From Cephalotus follicularis (lineage: Eukaryota; Streptophyta; Magnoliopsida; Oxalidales; Cephalotaceae): DNA of 64,000 bases. A model generated the notes under the pieces. That model did no database searches. It saw only the letters and a program-made list of their open reading frames with translations, and was not told where the DNA came from. Below, piece after piece: positions 37,128-48,069 of the stretch. The position numbers and the translations under genes are program-made. Each line of letters starts with the position of its first letter. Position 1 is the stretch's first letter. The stretch covers positions 62,001 through 126,000 of the forward strand of contig BDDD01001755.1 in assembly GCA_001972305.1 (NCBI GenBank), read 5' to 3'.

Positions 37128-38016
37128 TGTCACACCCCGTTCCCATAACAACAATAAAAGTGGTAAGGCAATCAACATAAAATAATCCAGCTCATGCGAA
37201 CATACCAATAATTAAAAACCTTTAGTAGCGAAAGCAATAACTTAACAAGCTGAATTAAAACCGCATCACGCATCCCATACTACGTGATGCCAAATCATCC
37301 AAACATAATTGTTGATCGCCCAAAACAGAGCGTGAAATAACAATACAGATAAACAATTATCCAAGGTTACAATAATCCAATTACATAAATAAGAGAGATA
37401 ACATTCTTTTCTTTAAGTCTCCACGCATGCTCCATATCATGCTCGCTCCATCAATCTGTTACAGTAGGGGGTTAGCCTTTTTCCTCACTTGGCTAAGTCA
37501 TAACAGTAAATCGGCGTCAACATAATGCATGTCATGATATGAATGCGTAAATGATGCAGGGCAGTGGAGACTCAGTTTATACATATGTGAAAATACATAT
37601 ATACGTATAACAGTACAGTAAAATATCAGTGTTACATATATAGAAAATATACGTGTGCAGTAACAGTACAGTAGTAACCTGGCCAGGGCTACGTCAACAA
37701 TCACAGTAATGTCCGTGAAGGACCAATAAACAATACAGTACAGTATGTCCACATAGGATCGCATCAACAGTCAAGATGTCCACATAGGACCATAACAACA
37801 GTCAGGATGTCCACATAGGACCATAACAACAGTTATAGCGCCGCCAACTCCTGGCCCCACGCTACACTCCCACTACGGTCCCCACTTTGGGCAACCGAGC
37901 GAGGCAACAGTACAGTGAGTCACCTAGCCATGCTCCTCTCAACATACTCATAAAATCAAGTTTAAGATTACATCATAAATCGAAGTATAAAATTCAGGAA
38001 AATACCGGGCGTTACA
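37128..38016 (-). mobile_element. Solo LTR (889 bp) of a gypsy family
   Basis: TGTCACACCCC ... GGGCGTTACA with perfect 5-bp target duplications and no internal sequence, so an LTR-LTR recombination product. Its minus strand matches the foreign patch in the 5' LTR at 15510-15729 and shares the conserved GAGGACAAAGGCTAA-type block with the LTRs at 1-848 and 14023-16609. Confidence 0.93.
37746..37833. repeat. 31-bp tandem repeat, about three copies
   Basis: Units starting TGTCCACATAGGA at 37746, 37777 and 37808, inside the solo LTR. Confidence 0.9.
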
Positions 38017-38111
38017 TAAACATCGTGCAAAAGATAAAGACACAAAATAATGCGTCGCTCCTGTATCAAACAATACATATGCAGATTTAGAGCATACGGG
38101 AAAAGTACCTA

Positions 38112-39208
38112 TCACCACATCATTGGGATTTTCCACCTCGTCAGCAGTCGTGGCATAGGTTCTTGCTGGTGCTCTTTGTTGCTGGGCTCCATTCCCTCCT
38201 TGCCCTCCCATCTTTTGTTGGGTGCATTGCTTGGACATATGACCTTCCTGGCCACAGTTGTAGCATCTGATCGTCCTTTGATTCTGAGCTTGGTTTGTTC
38301 CTTGTTGACACTCTTTAGCTTGGTGTCCTTTCTTTCCACATTTGTAACAAACCCCCGTCCCATACAAGCATTTCCCATGGTATCTTTTCCCACATTCTTG
38401 AAAAAAATTTGAGTCCTGTCCTCCATCGGACCTTGCTTTCTTATTACCTTGCTTTCTTATTCTTGTTATCGGAAGATTCACCAGCCTTCCTCTTCCTGTG
38501 TCCTTGCTCCGTCCGTTTTTGCTGATATCTTTTGCTATCAATTTCAATTCTCAATGCACACCTCAAAACCGCGTCGTACGTCTGCAGGTCTTGTGCTATC
38601 ACCAACCTTCGGATGTAAGGCTTCAAAGCATGAGAAAATGTAGTAGCCCTTCTCTCTTCTGTGGACACTAGATGACTTGCGTACCGGGACATCCTTGCGA
38701 AATTTGCCTCATATTGAGCCACTATTTCAGACTCACCGTGCTCCAGTTGGAGAAAATCTTCCTCCATTTTATCTTTCATGGCTTGTGGAAAGTACTTGTC
38801 CATGAATATCTCTTTGAATCCTTCCCATGTCATCACTTCTCTTTCTCGACGCGTCTTGGTTCTCTCAACCATACACCACCATTGATTCGCCTCTCCATCT
38901 AACTTGTATATTGAAAACTCTACTTTCTGTCGGTCTGTGCAATCCAACGCTCTAAAAATCTTCTAATTCCCTTGGATCCAGGCTTCCGCTTCAAAAGGAT
39001 CGGTTGTTCCCGAAAAGATTTTCGGATTGTGCCTCGCAAACTGCTCTAGCGTCGGCCTTGATGGTGGATGCTCATGCTGATTATTGCCGTTGTTGTCAGC
39101 AATAACTTGAGCCAATCTGTTTAAAATCGCGCTCAGTGAATTATCATCCTCGTTCTTTTGTGCATTTCCGTTTCTTCTTTGTCCTCTTCCTCTTCTCGCG
39201 TCGGCCAT
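38112..39208 (-). pseudogene. Gag of the minus-strand Tekay element
   Basis: Starts MADARRGRGQRRNG at 39208 and has FARHNPKIFSGTTDPFEAEA, VEFSIYKLDGEANQWW, FMDKYFPQAMKDKMEEDF and EHGESEIVAQYEANFARMSR. Two knuckles follow (CYKCGKKGHQAKEC and CYNCGQEGHMSKQC, near 38220-38350). It is a fossil, moderately well preserved. Confidence 0.9.
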
Positions 39209-39452
39209 CTAGTTAGCATCTGTAGGTTAGTTCTTAATCTTAAGCAATTCTACTTATATGCTAGGTAAAGCAGTTAAATTCGAATGCTCAAGATCATACA
39301 AGGAACTAACAGCTTTATTTATCTCATAGACCTTTATACATTTCCTACATTTCCTTTCACCTTTATACATTTCCTACACTTCATTTCACACTTATGTCAC
39401 ATTTAAACATGTCCACATTTAAATATTTTTACAAAACTACTTTATCGTCACC

Positions 39453-39773
39453 CTAGTCTTCATCACTAGGGACATCATCGTCAGGCATTTCTTGTTGGAT
39501 CCGTCTTATAATCATTCTGAGGTTCTGTCTAACACCAGTCATCACAATGTCATTAAGTCCCCAAATATATCTCATAAGTACCCTAAGGCTAGATTTAATT
39601 TCTCTGAGGATTTTGTCTTTCCTTTCTAATTCTCGGTGGTACTCTGCCTCCATCTGGTAAATGTGTGTATAGAATTGCTCTCTATTATTTGCTACCATTT
39701 GTCTTAACTCTTCCTTTTCTTCACGTAATTGTTGGTTTTCAGCTATCAGGGTTGGTACTCGCCAGTGTACCAT
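39453..39773 (-). CDS. Small coiled-coil ORF upstream of gag (106 aa)
   Basis: An open frame in the same orientation as the element, 245 bases upstream of the gag start. The protein has a long charged helix (LIAENQQLREEKEELRQM, then HIYQMEAEYHRELERKDKIL) with heptad spacing, an IRRIQQEM segment and an acidic end (DDDVPSDED). I do not recognise a family. It lies where the leader and primer-binding site of the element should be, so it may be an extra element ORF or foreign sequence. Confidence 0.5.
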   Translation of the reverse strand: MVHWRVPTLIAENQQLREEKEELRQMVANNREQFYTHIYQMEAEYHRELERKDKILREIKSSLRVLMRYIWGLNDIVMTGVRQNLRMIIRRIQQEMPDDDVPSDED

Positions 39774-39828
39774 TTCGGATGACCCACAACGGGAGAATCC
39801 TGTACTAGAATTGGAGTTGGATTCGCTT

Positions 39829-41022
39829 GAGATACATAAAACATAATAGTTAAAGAGGACATCTTAAGGTTTTCAAAACATCCAACCATTTAATTTTTCA
39901 TCAAGAAACGAGCAAGATATGATTTAAACAAGTTGCTGCATAAGCCAGGAATAAAATAGTACCCAAACAGCAATTTAAAACATTGATTTTCATCAAGAAA
40001 TCGATAGAATCTTGAAACATGCAAAGCATAACAGTTAAAGAGAACATCTTAATGTTTCCCGAACATTCAACTATTTAAATATTCATCAAGAATTGAGCAA
40101 GATATCAATAAAACCATCTACTGTAAAATTGGAAGTAAAACAGGGGATACTTTGTAGAAAATGGGTATAGAATTTCCTTACTTTGCTTTAGAATTTCTTT
40201 CTCTTTTGCTCTCCCACGAATTCTCCACTTCACTCTCAGCGGGAGCACTTTCCTTCTTTGCCAAAATGACTGAGTTCAACCCCCTTTGCCATTAAATAGA
40301 ATGGTTACTTGGGAGGCAAGTCTTCTCCCCCTCTCACATAATTCAACTCCCTCTCTTAGCAGCCTATGTGTTCAAAATCAGCCAATCCAGGTGATGACAC
40401 TTGTTAGATCATCTGATAACATCTCAAATCATCCTCCCCTGGCCTGCCAAGTGTCCAAAATTAAAGATTTTTACTCACAAAATGCCAAAAAGTCAGATTT
40501 TACAATTTGTCTGTAGCTCAAAGCGTCGACACTTTCAATCAAAGCGTCGCCGGTCACGGGCTTGTCCTGAGTTCTCCAACTTCTATCCCGACTAAAGCAT
40601 TGATGCTTTCTTACAAAGCGTCACCGTAATAAGTCTTGTCCAGGTCAACTGACACACTTGACTTCAATGCGTCGACGTTTACAATTAGAGCGTCGTCCAT
40701 TGCCCAAAGCGTCAACTCTTTTAATAAAACCGTCGGCGCTTTAGACATCTTTGTCAACTCTTAACCTTTTAGATTGACGCTTTCAACATGACATTCATCC
40801 AAAACAAATAGCCAATTTCAATTTTATTCTGGGGGCGCTACCCCCGAGCCCCTGCCCGCTGACCGGGCAGCGAGACCCCCCATCCGCTCACCGGGGAGCG
40901 GAACCCCCGAACCCCCCGAGCGTTGGGTCATATTATGAGTCCCTTGAACTATTTGCCAATTTACACAATAGAAATCATCTTTCTATAATTAATATCTTTA
41001 ATGGAAATTCGGGTCATTACAA
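39829..41022 (-). repeat. 5' LTR of the minus-strand Tekay element, partial
   Basis: From about 39829 the plus strand aligns with the 3' LTR from about 32710 onward, ending GGGTCATTACA. It carries the palindrome array (about 40523-40795) and a C-rich block with hairpins near 40830-40925 that is longer than in the other LTR. Confidence 0.88.
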
Positions 41023-41027
41023 GTTTA

Positions 41028-42255
41028 GAAGAGACAATAAAAAATTCTTGAAGGGTCGACGGGTGGCCGAGGTGGGTGTGGAGAGGTTATCAGGGGAAGA
41101 GGTAGAGGATCAACTCCCATAGTTGAATGAAGTTTTGTTTGGAAAAGGTGTACCCACTTGTAATATTTCTGGGTTTGGGAGAGTACACAATTGGACAAAG
41201 CGAAGTATCTTTTTCGAACTTCCTTATTAGAGTAAAGTACTAGTCAGGCACAAGTTGGACGTCATGCACATCGAGAAGAATGTGTTTGAAAATATATTCA
41301 ACACGGTCAAGAATGTGAAGGGAAAATCCAAGGACCACGTACAAGCTCGACTTGATCTGAAAGAGTTGAGAATAAGACCAGAACTGCATGTAGAAGAGGT
41401 GGATGGGCGGTTAATATTGCCACCAGCAAAAGATTCACTAAACAGTGAACAGGTCAAACAAGTTTGTGAATGGATGACAAAGATTAGGTTTCCGGATGGA
41501 TACGCCTCAAACATATGTCGGTGTGTGAATGTTTCAGAGCGTATGGTTTCGGGATTGAAGAGCCATGATTGCCATGTCTCATGCAGAGGCTTCTTCCGAT
41601 TGCATTTTCTAAGTTCCTGTCGAGAAATATCATGGAGGTGTTGGCCGAGGTCAGTGATTTTTTCCGGAATATATGCTCAATATCCAACAGTGCTGCGAAT
41701 ATGGACTTGCTCCAGAGTAACATTTTGCAAACAATTTGCAAAATGGAGAAGATATTTCCTCCATCGTTTTTTGATTCGTTGGAACATCTTCTCATCCACC
41801 TAGCTTACGAAGTGAAAGTATGTGGGCTGGTTCAGAACACATGGATGTATCCCATTGAAAGGTACAGTTACTCGTTGTTTCTTTTTCTGAAAATGTTCAT
41901 CTATTTGTCATGCATTCTAATTACATATTTAATTGCAGAGAGCTATTTGATCTGAAGAAGATGGTCAAGAACAAAGCTCGTGTAGAAGGGTCAATCGCCG
42001 AGGCATACATCGTTCGTGAGTTGACAACGTTTTCTTCATATTATTTCTAACCTGTTGTCCCAACGAGGCTGAATAGACCAGAGATAAACTGGGATGGGGG
42101 CGCCGTTGCTAGTAATTGATTACTGTCCATATTTACTCATCCCAGTAAAGCAATGGGCCAGACAAAGAACAAACATATGACAGACCAAGAATACGAGTTT
42201 TCATATTTGTACATCCTTCTGAACTGCGATAAAGTCAGCCCTCTAGTTGAGCAAG
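41028..42255 (+). pseudogene. tnp2: Tnp2 core end and DUF4218 (third segment)
   Basis: After the insertion the protein resumes as KFLKGRR, VHNWTKRSIFFELPY and KLDVMHIEKNVFENIFNTV, then ARLDLKELRIRPELH. DUF4218 follows in another frame from 41569: MQRLLPIAFSKFLSRN, VSDFFRNICS, ICKMEKIFPPSFFDSLEHLL and NTWMYPIER. A 77-bp intron is likely at 41862-41938 (AAAG|GTACAG ... TTGCAG|AG). After it come LFDLKKMVKNKARVEGSIAE and EYEFSYLYILLN. Stops at 41120, 41228, 42048 and 42117 and frame changes near 41040 and 41575 show decay. Confidence 0.9.
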
Positions 42256-42549
42256 TACACATATATATTGTACTAAGTTTATACTCTATTTATACGAATT
42301 GTGCAATTTGAACGTATCTCACTTATATTCTTTGCTGAAGTGAGTACGAACAACTAGTCATGGAATTAAACCCTAGCATTACCCCCAAACAAATTGAAGA
42401 AGAACGCGATGCACACTTTGTGAAATGGTTTCAAAGCCGTGTAAGTAATGCCAGAATATGTCTACAAAGCGTTTGTAAGTTTCATGATTTTTAATTGTTG
42501 GTGTTGATTTCTATGTTACGTGTGTACATTGCACACTTAATAAGTTAAG

Positions 42550-43338
42550 AATGACAACGAAGTTGACACCCATCTACGACATTTAGGAAGTGCACCTGCA
42601 ATAAAAATGAGGTCGTGGAAGGGGTACGTCGACAACGGGTACAAGTTTCACACGAGAGATGCATCGAGGACCTCAACAACTCAAAATTGGGGTGTAATGA
42701 TCAAGGGGAGCACTTGGAATGATAGTTGTAGTGACTTCTACGGAGCCTTGGTCAACGTTGTTGAGCTCAATTTCTACGGAAAAGATAACAAAGTTGTTTT
42801 ATTCATGTGCGATTGGGCCGACACTTTGGAGAGGGGTACCAGAGTGGATGAGTTTGGGATTGTTCGTCTGAACCCAGAAAAGGCACTCCCCACATACGAG
42901 CCGTTCATGCTAGCAAGTCATGCTGTGCAGGTGTTCTATGCACCCAGCGTGCCCAACGATCGTAGGTACAAAGGGTTGGTTACTGTGATAAAAACGAAAC
43001 CCAGAAATGCCTACAACCTTCCTGATTATGAAGAAGAAGATGACGACGCTTTGAGTATGGATATGACATTGCCAGAAGATGTCACCATCGGTCAACTATG
43101 ATCATTTGGGGCTGATTTAGGTCCTGCAAGTGAGGATTCCCATCGAGTAGATGGGGAATGGGAGGAGGTAGTATTACCTCCAAATGTTAAAATAAGGGAT
43201 CCTACGTCATACCACGATAATACGGATGATGAGGAAGATGAATGGGAAGACGATCTTTCTGACACGGATGAGGAGGACGGAGCGATGGAATATGATTCTG
43301 ATAGTCAAGATGACATGGATATTGATAGCATAGATTAA
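42550..43338 (+). pseudogene. tnp2: Tnp2 DUF4216 and acidic tail (last segment)
   Basis: The longest clean stretch, 42607-43098, reads KMRSWKGYVDNGYKFHTRDA, TTQNWGVMIKGSTW, VNVVELNFYGKDNKVVLFMC, GIVRLNPEKALPTYEPFMLA and HAVQVFYAPS, which is DUF4216, the usual C-terminal domain of CACTA Tnp2. A TGA at 43099 is followed in frame by a strongly acidic tail (DDEEDEWEDDLSDTDEEDGA) ending at TAA 43336-43338. Confidence 0.9.
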
Positions 43339-43496
43339 ACTGTAAGTTAATAGTGTAGTATATGTAGTAAATACTGTTTGTAATAGTTTTCTTAATCTTC
43401 TAATTTGTTATGTTACGACATTGTAATTTGATAATATATAGTAGGACAACTGTATGTAGTTTGTATCATTTTTAAATAAGGTGAGTTCTTGCAGAT
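43339..43496 (+). other. tnp2-TnpA intergenic/leader sequence
   Basis: AT-rich, no ORF. It ends with a splice-acceptor-like TTCTTGCAG (43492-43494) directly before the TnpA start codon, so the TnpA leader may be spliced. Confidence 0.5.
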
Positions 43497-46400
43497 ATGC
43501 CTCGCGGAGTCACGCGTTCCTCTATTCCTGGAGATTCCACCATACCCTCTGGATCTTTGCTTCCCGAGACGGACTCTATGGAGTTAGACAAACGGGAGCA
43601 GGATACCGATGTTCCCAGTGCTAGTAAGGAAATTTGTTATGTCACGATATTCTGTTTTTCGTATTGTTGAAGCTTTTTTTGTTATATTTTGTTATATACG
43701 TTTACAGTGAAACGTAACCATGATTTTGAATCAGGCTCCCATCAGTCACGGATGAGGGGAGCTAGTAGGGGGGCGCGCTTGCCCCCGCAGGGGGTTGATT
43801 CTAGGCCTATTCGGCATATCAGTGCCAATGGGTAAGTAACTAGTAATTTAAGTGCCTTTTTTAAAAAGTAACCTATGATGTTGGTGCTAATATTTGTTTA
43901 ATTGTAACACCCCCGAGTTGTGGGAGCCACTACAGTACATATATCAGACACTTAACATAACATTTCATAATATAAAAACTCAGCTTAATTGAAACGTGAT
44001 GGTCTGAAGACATAAACTGATAACATAACTGAAACCAATAACTAAACATAGTTCTGAAAACATAAACCAACTCTCATAAACCGAAACTAACATTTTATTC
44101 ATAAACTGGCCCTACTATGGCCATATAATAGCATAAACATGGTGGGGTCAGCTCCTAGGATCCATAAGGGAGTCACTCTCTTCACACGTTACCCCAATGC
44201 TCCTGAAAACCTGCTGCATGGAAAACAAAAAACGCGGCTGAGCAAACCTCAGTACGAATATAGAATGTAAAACAGTAAGCGATAATTTAAAGCAAGTAGA
44301 TTTCAAAAGTACTTCAAAACAGAAATCTTAAGTAATAAAACAATTTAACATTCTTTGTAAATGTCCAAGGCAAAACATATAAACCAATTTCATAGCTTGA
44401 AAACATAAGCATACCTTTCCAAAACATAGGTTTCATAACTGAGCATCATAATATAAAACATATCAGAAACACATATAGCAAGGGATTCGCGACATCCACA
44501 TTTCCAATAGAATTGAAGTGTATGGCACTACACAAACAATTCCCATATCATATCACATAACATATAACTAGGATCGATCCATACGCCTCTATCACAAGTC
44601 CTATCCAAGGATATCACAGAGAGACGCCGTAAACTAATCACACCGTTACGGTAAGTGTCATGCCCCCATGCCAAGCCTGCAGCATGCCTATGGTACGCCC
44701 CATAGGAGGGTACAAAAGCTCAGTATTTCACCATTTTAAAATATTGATTTTATCATAATCAATTTAAACATATAGAAAGGTCTTTCAAAACGTAACCAAA
44801 ATCGTTATCGAACGATATAACATATACTTTCGTAATCATAAAATCAGCTTATTTAATTCACCTTAAAGGAGATGATTGCATAGCATTTCATAAACAGATC
44901 ATAACTGTGCATATATATAAAGTCAGAAACATTTAATTTCGTAAGAAATGTCAAAACTGATTTTTTTTTCAAAAAGTGTCAAAACTGAGTCATAATCAAG
45001 TTCATAAAATCAAAGGAACATATCATAAACTGGGTGTATTTCAAATAATCAGTTGTTCAGAACGAGAATCAAAGAGCAGATTATCCGTACCTTATGCGAT
45101 AACAGATTAACCTACGCATATCCGATAAATTTATTAGTCCCACGCAGCACAATAATCTATACAACATAACAACATTTGTATAAGGGTCTAAAAAAATCAT
45201 TTTGGAAATAAATCAGAATCATAATGATGTTTAAAACAGACCCGGATTCATCGGAAGAATAAACAGAATAAAGAACACAAAAACAGAAGGTTACAGGACA
45301 ATTCAGCCGACTGTTGTAGACCTCCAGTCGACTGTATCACATAGACCAGCCGACTACCCAACCAGAATAAGAACCAGTCCATTAAGACAGGGGTCCAGCC
45401 GACTGTGCAAAACAAAACAGCCGACTGAATTCATAGGGCAGCCGACTATACAAGCGAGACAGTCGACTGTTCATATAGGCAGCCGACTGTCCTGGGCGAC
45501 AAAATAGTAAAAACATAGCAGTTTTTGTGCAATCTTACTACCAAAACTCGAATTGCTCGAAACCAGAAGATTACTAACACTTACAAGGACTCCTTAGGGT
45601 ATTTGAAACAGCATCATGACACTGAATTAAACGAAATATATATATAACAGTGGCCAACTAGTGGTGAGTAGGAAAACAAACCATTTCATACCTATATCCT
45701 AAACCATTTTTTGCATAATTGCCATAGTCAAATATAAAACCAGATTACACAACACATATGAGATGACAATAGGTTTACTAACCAACTCAGAAAGTGATTG
45801 ACAGAATATGAGAGGCAGGAACCAAAACTGAATTAAACTCTAGCAGCCTATTGTATAAGGATTCGATAGCCAACAACACATAGCCAATCACCATGACATA
45901 TCAACATAAATAAACCAACCTGATAATGACAAAACCAGTTGGAGAGACACCAATTCAGAGGACACAGTGGCTGGTCAAAAGAAAACGAGAGGAAAGAAAA
46001 TAATGAACTTAAAGCCTGCCCACTAAACAAAACAATGTAAAAACGATTCCTACAATTAATCCATGGAGAGACAAACCTGATTGATGAAGCAAGAGTATCA
46101 ATAACACAATGAACTCCAATGGCAGGTTTGGCAGCAACCACAAGGAAAAGAGATGGCAGAAAATACAATGTCATAAGATACATAAATAGCAAGAAGAGTA
46201 GAACGAGTAAGATAAGGGATAAGGAAAACAAAATCAGTTGAATAAGGGAAGAAGCCATATTTTTTGGGAGAAAGAAAGGAAAGAGATAGAGTTGTGCGGG
46301 AGAAGGAGATTGGAAAGAGAGGGACACGGGTGAAAGAGAGAATTTGAGAGGGAGAAGGAAAAAGGAAATAAATTAAAATAAGGGATTTGGCTTTATTAAT

Positions 46401-47820
46401 TTATTAAAACTGATTTTAAAAGAATAAAATAAAATAAAATGACAATCCCTACATACACATACATACTAACATATCATAGTCCAGGCTGGTATCAGACAGC
46501 CCAAACACAAGGACACAAAGTAAAGTAGACAACCTACTTATCGAAAATAGATTCCGTAAAAATACGTACGGACAAACAGGGTATTACATTAATTGTAGGT
46601 GTTTTAAGGAAATGGACGTAAAACACACCATAGCGTCCATCATCAAGGGCAGAATATTACTGCCACGGATCACGTGGAGACAGTGGCCTGATTCAGAGAA
46701 GAAACTACTGTGGGAGAAGCTATTGTTGGGTAAAACTGTTGCAGTTAACAATCAATATTATTCAGGAATTTTTTTAACCTCGTTGTTTGACACTGATGTT
46801 TTGTAGGACTACTTCCAGTTTCTTCCATCTGATGCACACAACAGGCTTCCATTCTACAGTTATGTGCAGGAGAATTACCCGAAATCGATGCGTAACTTTA
46901 GGAGGAAGGCAATGAGGGGCGCTGGTATGCAGCAGATGAGCCCTGAGTGCATGCAGCATGGCCCAATAGAGATACCACTGCCACTGTGGGATGAAATGGT
47001 GAACAGGTGGATGTCCGAGGAATTTCAGGGGCGGGCAAGAACAAATACCACTAATAGGGAGAACGAAGCACATACCACCTACACTGGCAGTAGTCATACG
47101 TTGGAGAGACAGCTTCATATTGGGGTAAGTAATAAACTTCATTTGTAATTATGGTGACAAACTTAATTTGTGTTTGAAACTTATTCAAGATAGAATTTGG
47201 CTTGCAGGAGTCGAAGGGGAAAGACTTTTTGGATGTATTTTATGACACACAACGGAGGGCGGGAGATGATACTCTTCCACCTCCTATTGTAGTGGAGAGG
47301 CTGCTGAGTCACAAACTGTAATGAATATGTCATCTACCATTTATATGTCAATCACTTAACTGATTAATCTTGTATTTCATTGTAGGAGAAGTGCCGGTCT
47401 ACTACCGGGGCGGATACTGGGGAGGGATCCGACCGTACTAGAAAGGCGGCTTTCAACGCTGTGGCATGGACAGAGGCGACTAGAGGTCCGCGAAAGGGCA
47501 AGATCCGTGAATTGGGGAACTACATGACTTCCACGAAGATGCTACCACAAGCACTTCAAGGTACTCAGTTGGGAGTGGGAAGCCAGAGTCGCCCATTCTA
47601 TTCACAACCAACACAGACCGGCCCAGGGCCGGACAGAGGCTCAGCCATGCAACAGCAAATGGAACGGATGGAGTCGACGTTGCAGACTTTTATGGCTCAA
47701 ATGTCGCAGTACATTGGGCCTCAGTCCAGACTCGCACCATCTAATCAGAGTTCGCCACAGACTCAACACCCCCTCTTCCAGGAAACCCTAGACTATGACA
47801 ATATTGATGATGAGTCGTAG
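43497..47820 (+). CDS. tnpA: TnpA-type CACTA protein (Transposase_24 family), about six exons
   Basis: ATG at 43497 after a splice acceptor. Likely exons: 43497-43623, 43708-about 43832, 46599-46729, 46807-47124, 47208-47317, 47386-47820 (TAG). A basic N-terminal part (MKRNHDFESGSHQSRMRGAS) is followed by IIKGRILLPRITWRQWP, then NYPKSMRNFRRKAMRG, LWDEMVNRWMSEEFQGRAR, GKDFLDVFYDTQRRAGDD and a Gln-rich coiled C-terminus (MQQQMERMESTLQTFMAQM). TnpA proteins bind the subterminal repeats and assist excision. All exons traced are free of stops, though two junctions (46729/46807 and 47317/47386) miss phase by one base. A solo LTR fills the third intron. Confidence 0.75.
43898..43902. repeat. Target-site duplication TTAAT (left of solo LTR)
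   Basis: TTAAT here and at 46589-46593 flank the solo LTR inside a TnpA intron. Confidence 0.93.
43903..46588 (-). mobile_element. Solo LTR (2686 bp), Tekay-like family
   Basis: TGTAACACCCCCGAG ... GGGTATTACA with perfect target duplications and no internal region. Related to the solo LTR at 49819-52989. Orientation is inferred as minus, because the TGTAATACCC end matches the start of the LTR at 4449. It holds a palindrome array (45304-45490) and a hairpin at 44687-44706. Confidence 0.93.
45848..46327 (-). other. Hydrophobic 159-aa ORF within the solo LTR
   Basis: In the LTR sense orientation, just after a pyrimidine-rich leader. The N-terminal part has a long hydrophobic run (IQLILFSLSLILLVLLFLLF) after an MASS start at an internal Met, like a signal or membrane segment. 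No family recognised. It may be chance or a captured fragment. Confidence 0.3.
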
Positions 47821-48069
47821 TTTGTTTAGTTTGACACATTTTAAAACTCATTGTAAGCATATTACACTTTTTATATATATGCTATAAAGCTTGTTTACAG
47901 TGTTCTGTTAGTTTACTGTGAATGAAATGTGTCCTTCATTAGTTATAGATGAAGTCAATTACACAATTGTGAAATATAAACTGTTGTTGTGGCTGCTGCT
48001 GAAATGAATTATAGGTTTTGCTTGGAGATTAGGGAATGAATGCTGCTGATAGTTCCACCAGCAGGTTCT
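47821..48069 (+). other. TnpA 3' untranslated region
   Basis: AT-rich sequence between the TnpA stop and the subterminal repeats, with no ORF of note. It probably holds the polyadenylation signal of both genes. Confidence 0.55.

Larger units (their letters stand above)
36808..38130 (-). pseudogene. Protease of the minus-strand Tekay element, split by a solo LTR
   Basis: The active-site part AYVLFDTGATHYFVSLSFA lies at 38020-38100. The rest of the domain, with LAILKFDVILGMDWLLAN, lies at 36808-37127. The solo LTR 37128-38016 separates them. Confidence 0.85.
31619..41022 (-). mobile_element. Tekay-type Ty3/gypsy element, minus strand
   Basis: 3' LTR 31619-33787, then on the minus strand integrase, RNase H, reverse transcriptase, protease and gag up to 39208, an extra ORF, and a partial 5' LTR (about 39829-41022). 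A solo LTR (37128-38016) is inserted in its protease region. The copy is broken in several places, and no primer-binding site is visible. Target duplication AGTTT is intact. Confidence 0.93.
24554..43338 (+). pseudogene. tnp2: CACTA transposase Tnp2 (TnpD) gene, decayed
   Basis: ATG at 24554 starts MSVDRSWMSRR, the usual N-terminus of plant CACTA Tnp2. The gene continues at 30333-31618 (Tnp2/Transposase_21 core), 41028-41861 (core end and DUF4218), about 41939-42255 (DUF4218 end), about 42350-42440 and 42550-43338 (DUF4216 and acidic tail, TAA at 43336). In Tnp2 proteins the core cuts DNA at the element ends together with TnpA. In-frame stops lie at 30689, 30752, 30758, 30956, 41120, 41228, 42048, 42117 and 43099, with frame changes near 41040 and 41575. 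Two LTR elements interrupt it. It cannot encode a working protein. Confidence 0.93.
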
